Assembly (NCBI RefSeq): GCF_000241055.1
Contig: NZ_CM001398.1
Span: forward strand, 959,123-1,023,122
Reading direction: 5' to 3'
DNA length: 64,000 bases
DNA from: Oenococcus kitaharae DSM 17330
Lineage (GTDB): Bacteria; Bacillota; Bacilli; Lactobacillales; Lactobacillaceae
Shown here: in pieces, positions 62,236-64,000 of the stretch
Layout of the letters: the number at the start of each line of letters is the position of its first letter
Numbering within the stretch: the first letter of the stretch is position 1
Program-made: the position numbers and the translations under genes
Notes under the pieces: model-generated
What the model was told of the DNA's origin: nothing
Databases searched by the model: none
What the model saw: only the letters and a program-made list of their open reading frames with translations

Positions 62236-62967
62236 ATGACAAAAGGTATCTTAGGCCGAAAAATCGGTATGACTCAGGTTTTCACCAGCAAAGGTGAACT
62301 AGTTCCTGTCACTGTCATTGAAGTGCTGCCTAACACGGTTCTTCAAGTCAAGACTCCTGAGACGGACGGCTATTCAGCTGTTCAGCTTGGTGTCTTCGAC
62401 AAGCGCAAGATTGCTGCTAACAAACCTGAACAAGGTCACGCAAAAAAAGCTAACGCGACCCCTAAGCGCTACATTCGCGAAATTCGTGACGCGGAAGGCG
62501 ATTACAAACAAGGAGATCAAGTTGAAGTCAGCATTTTTAATGCTGGTGAATATGTTGATGTTCAAGGGATTACAAAGGGACATGGATTCCAGGGCTCAAT
62601 TAAGCGTTTAGGACAGTCTCGTGGACCAATGGCTCACGGATCTCGTTATCACCGTCGTCCTGGTTCTATGGGCGCTATTATCAACAAAGTTTTCAAGGGC
62701 AAGCTGCTTCCTGGACAAATGGGTGGCGACATTCGCACCGCTCAGAAGCTGTTGGTTGTTGCCATTGATAAGAGCAGTAATTTAATTTTGATTAAAGGCA
62801 ACGTCCCTGGTGCTAACAAGAGCTTTGTCACAATCAAGTCTACAGTGAAAGCTTACAAAGCAAGTGACATTAAATTGGCCGGCGCTGTTGGCCAAGAGAC
62901 AACAAAAGAAACTACTACACAAAATACTCAAGCAGATGCTGATAATGGCGCTGCTTCCGCGAAATGA
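62236..62967 (+). CDS. rplC: 50S ribosomal protein L3 with C-terminal extension
   Basis: The protein has 243 residues; L3 is normally near 210. The core is ordinary ([50 protein letters not shown]). After [11 protein letters not shown] an extra about 30-residue tail rich in Thr/Gln/Ala/Asp ([20 protein letters not shown]) follows. AAAGGAGA precedes the ATG. The stop touches the Shine-Dalgarno of rplD. Confidence 0.97.
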   Translation: MTKGILGRKIGMTQVFTSKGELVPVTVIEVLPNTVLQVKTPETDGYSAVQLGVFDKRKIAANKPEQGHAKKANATPKRYIREIRDAEGDYKQGDQVEVSIFNAGEYVDVQGITKGHGFQGSIKRLGQSRGPMAHGSRYHRRPGSMGAIINKVFKGKLLPGQMGGDIRTAQKLLVVAIDKSSNLILIKGNVPGANKSFVTIKSTVKAYKASDIKLAGAVGQETTKETTTQNTQADADNGAASAK

Positions 62968-62981
62968 GAAAGGAGAACCAA

Positions 62982-63605
62982 ATGACTAAAGTTGCTTTAT
63001 TTAAACAAGATGGTGCCAAAGCTGGCGAAGTCGAATTAAACGATGCTGTTTTTGCGATTGTACCTAATGAAGCTGTTGTGACAGATGCCGTTTTGATGCA
63101 GCGTGCTTCAATGCGTCAAGGTACTCACTCAGTCAAAAATCGTTCTGCTGTTTCTGGTGGCGGAAGAAAACCATGGCGTCAGAAGGGAACTGGTAATGCC
63201 CGTCAAGGATCCATCCGTGCTCCTCAGTGGCGTGGCGGTGGTATCTCAATGGGACCTACACCTCGTTCTTATTCTTATAAGATCAATCGTAAAGCTTATC
63301 GCTTAGCACTAAAAAGTGCCTTATCCGATAAGGTTGCACAGCAGAATTTTATTGTTGTTGATAAATTTGATTTTGATAAGCCATCTACGAAACTCTTTGC
63401 GGAGAATTTGTCTAAATTGAATTCGACAAAGAAGACTTTGCTGGTCATTGATGCAGCAGATGAAAATGTCAAATTATCAGCAAGAAACCTGCCAAACGTG
63501 CAGGTTGTGACTGCCCAAGGTGTAAACGTTTATGACTTGGTTCGCGCACAAAAAGTGGTTATCGCAGAATCAGCCGCAAAGCAGGTTGAGGAGGGATTGA
63601 GCTAA
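62982..63605 (+). CDS. rplD: 50S ribosomal protein L4
   Basis: The 207-residue protein is complete: [33 protein letters not shown] region and [23 protein letters not shown] loop. I chose the ATG at 62982 because AAAGGAG is directly upstream; a frame from 62964 overlaps rplC. It ends on the rplW start. Confidence 0.97.
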   Translation: MTKVALFKQDGAKAGEVELNDAVFAIVPNEAVVTDAVLMQRASMRQGTHSVKNRSAVSGGGRKPWRQKGTGNARQGSIRAPQWRGGGISMGPTPRSYSYKINRKAYRLALKSALSDKVAQQNFIVVDKFDFDKPSTKLFAENLSKLNSTKKTLLVIDAADENVKLSARNLPNVQVVTAQGVNVYDLVRAQKVVIAESAAKQVEEGLS

Positions 63606-63904
63606 TGCAAGCACGCGATGTTATTTTACGGCCAATTATCACTGAAGCTTCTATGAGCGGCGCTGATAAAAAGGTTTATGTTTTCGAAGTAAACCGCAAA
63701 GCAACAAAGACTGATGTTAAAGCTGCTATTGCTGAAATCTTCAACGTTACAGTGAAAAAGGTTAATATTGCCAACGTTCGTGGTAAAAACAAGCGCATGG
63801 GACGATATGAAGGACTTACTCGTAACCGTAAAAAGGCTACTGTTAGTTTGACATCAGATTCACAAGCTATAGAAGTATTTCAAAATCAAGAAGAAAAAAA
63901 ATAA
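63605..63904 (+). CDS. rplW: 50S ribosomal protein L23
   Basis: The 99-residue protein lines the peptide exit tunnel: [36 protein letters not shown] and [29 protein letters not shown] precedes the ATG, which touches the rplD stop. Confidence 0.97.
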   Translation: MQARDVILRPIITEASMSGADKKVYVFEVNRKATKTDVKAAIAEIFNVTVKKVNIANVRGKNKRMGRYEGLTRNRKKATVSLTSDSQAIEVFQNQEEKK

Positions 63905-63918
63905 GAAAGGAGTAACGC

Positions 63919-64000
63919 ATGGCTATCAAGACTTATAAACCAACAACCAATGGTCGTCGTAATATGAGCGGATTTGATTTTTCCGTTATTACAAAGAAGA
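63919..64000 (+). CDS. rplB: 50S ribosomal protein L2, partial (3' end outside window)
   Basis: The first 27 codons are visible (MAIKTYKPTTNGRRNMSG), a typical L2 start. AGAAAGGAG precedes the ATG. The gene order S10-L3-L4-L23-L2 confirms it. Confidence 0.95.
   Translation, partial: MAIKTYKPTTNGRRNMSGFDFSVITKK

Noticed and set aside
1..64000. CRISPR array
   Set aside because: No regularly spaced direct repeats of 24-40 bases were seen; the iteron-like repeats at 3720-3802 are tandem without spacers.

Overview
The window looks like a chromosomal segment of a lactic acid bacterium (Firmicutes, Lactobacillales). The most likely lineage is Oenococcus/Leuconostoc. This is inferred from conserved gene order (hprK-gpsA-galU-trxB, rapZ-yvcK-whiA-clpP, ruvAB, S10 ribosomal operon), a ClpL chaperone, a CtsR-type box before clpP, and peptidases, a bile-salt-hydrolase-family enzyme and O-acetyltransferase typical of the group. 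The species cannot be fixed by eye.

Region 1 (1 to about 19,590) is a mosaic integrated island. From the right end inward it holds a tRNA-like attachment remnant, a tyrosine integrase, a large orphan regulator-like gene, a leader full of repeated operator-like motifs, and a leftward operon (Cro-like HTH, excisionase-like HTH, unknown protein, primase, unknown protein). A VirE-type helicase at 3.8-4.7 kb is followed by an AT-rich, repeat-rich stretch that looks like a replication origin. Ignoring the stretch between 4.7 and 14.1 kb, this is the int-repressor-xis-primase-rep-ori order of a phage-inducible chromosomal island. That stretch is a rightward cargo block: a stand-alone PASTA protein, a 1583-residue single-chain Type ISP restriction-modification enzyme, a DUF262 (GmrSD-like) protein whose HNH part looks degenerate, and an unrecognised 205-residue protein. 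The VirE gene has lost its N-terminus at the cargo junction. Left of the origin is a graveyard: a specificity-subunit fragment, an IS3-family transposase tail, the C-terminal part of a theta-plasmid RepB with its DUF536 partner, and a Type I hsdR/hsdM remnant joined in frame and followed by a truncated hsdS. At the window edge is an AbrB-like regulator coupled to an ABC-transporter ATPase.

Region 2 (about 19.6 to 22 kb) is a small accessory segment: an NAD(P)-binding protein, a frameshifted SnoaL-like gene, a divergent MerR regulator and a small membrane protein.

Region 3 (22 kb to the end) is core chromosome, almost all rightward. It contains prfB with its programmed frameshift and a phosphate uptake operon with duplicated PstS and PstB plus PhoU. 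It continues with hprK-gpsA-galU, trxB, a RapZ reduced to its C-terminal domain, yvcK, whiA, clpP, a small HTH gene coupled to clpL, and a LacI repressor and pepQ on the other strand. After these come a 2-hydroxyacid dehydrogenase, a proline iminopeptidase, ruvAB, pcp, queA, a cholylglycine-hydrolase family gene, lepA, a quinone-oxidoreductase-like gene, rsmE and rel. An amidase lies divergent from hisS-aspS, followed by an OatA-like acyltransferase, a secreted lysozyme-like protein and the start of the S10 operon (rpsJ, rplC, rplD, rplW, rplB partial). Several of these genes have a -10-like hexamer only about 6-8 bases before the start codon and no visible Shine-Dalgarno, which suggests leaderless mRNAs.
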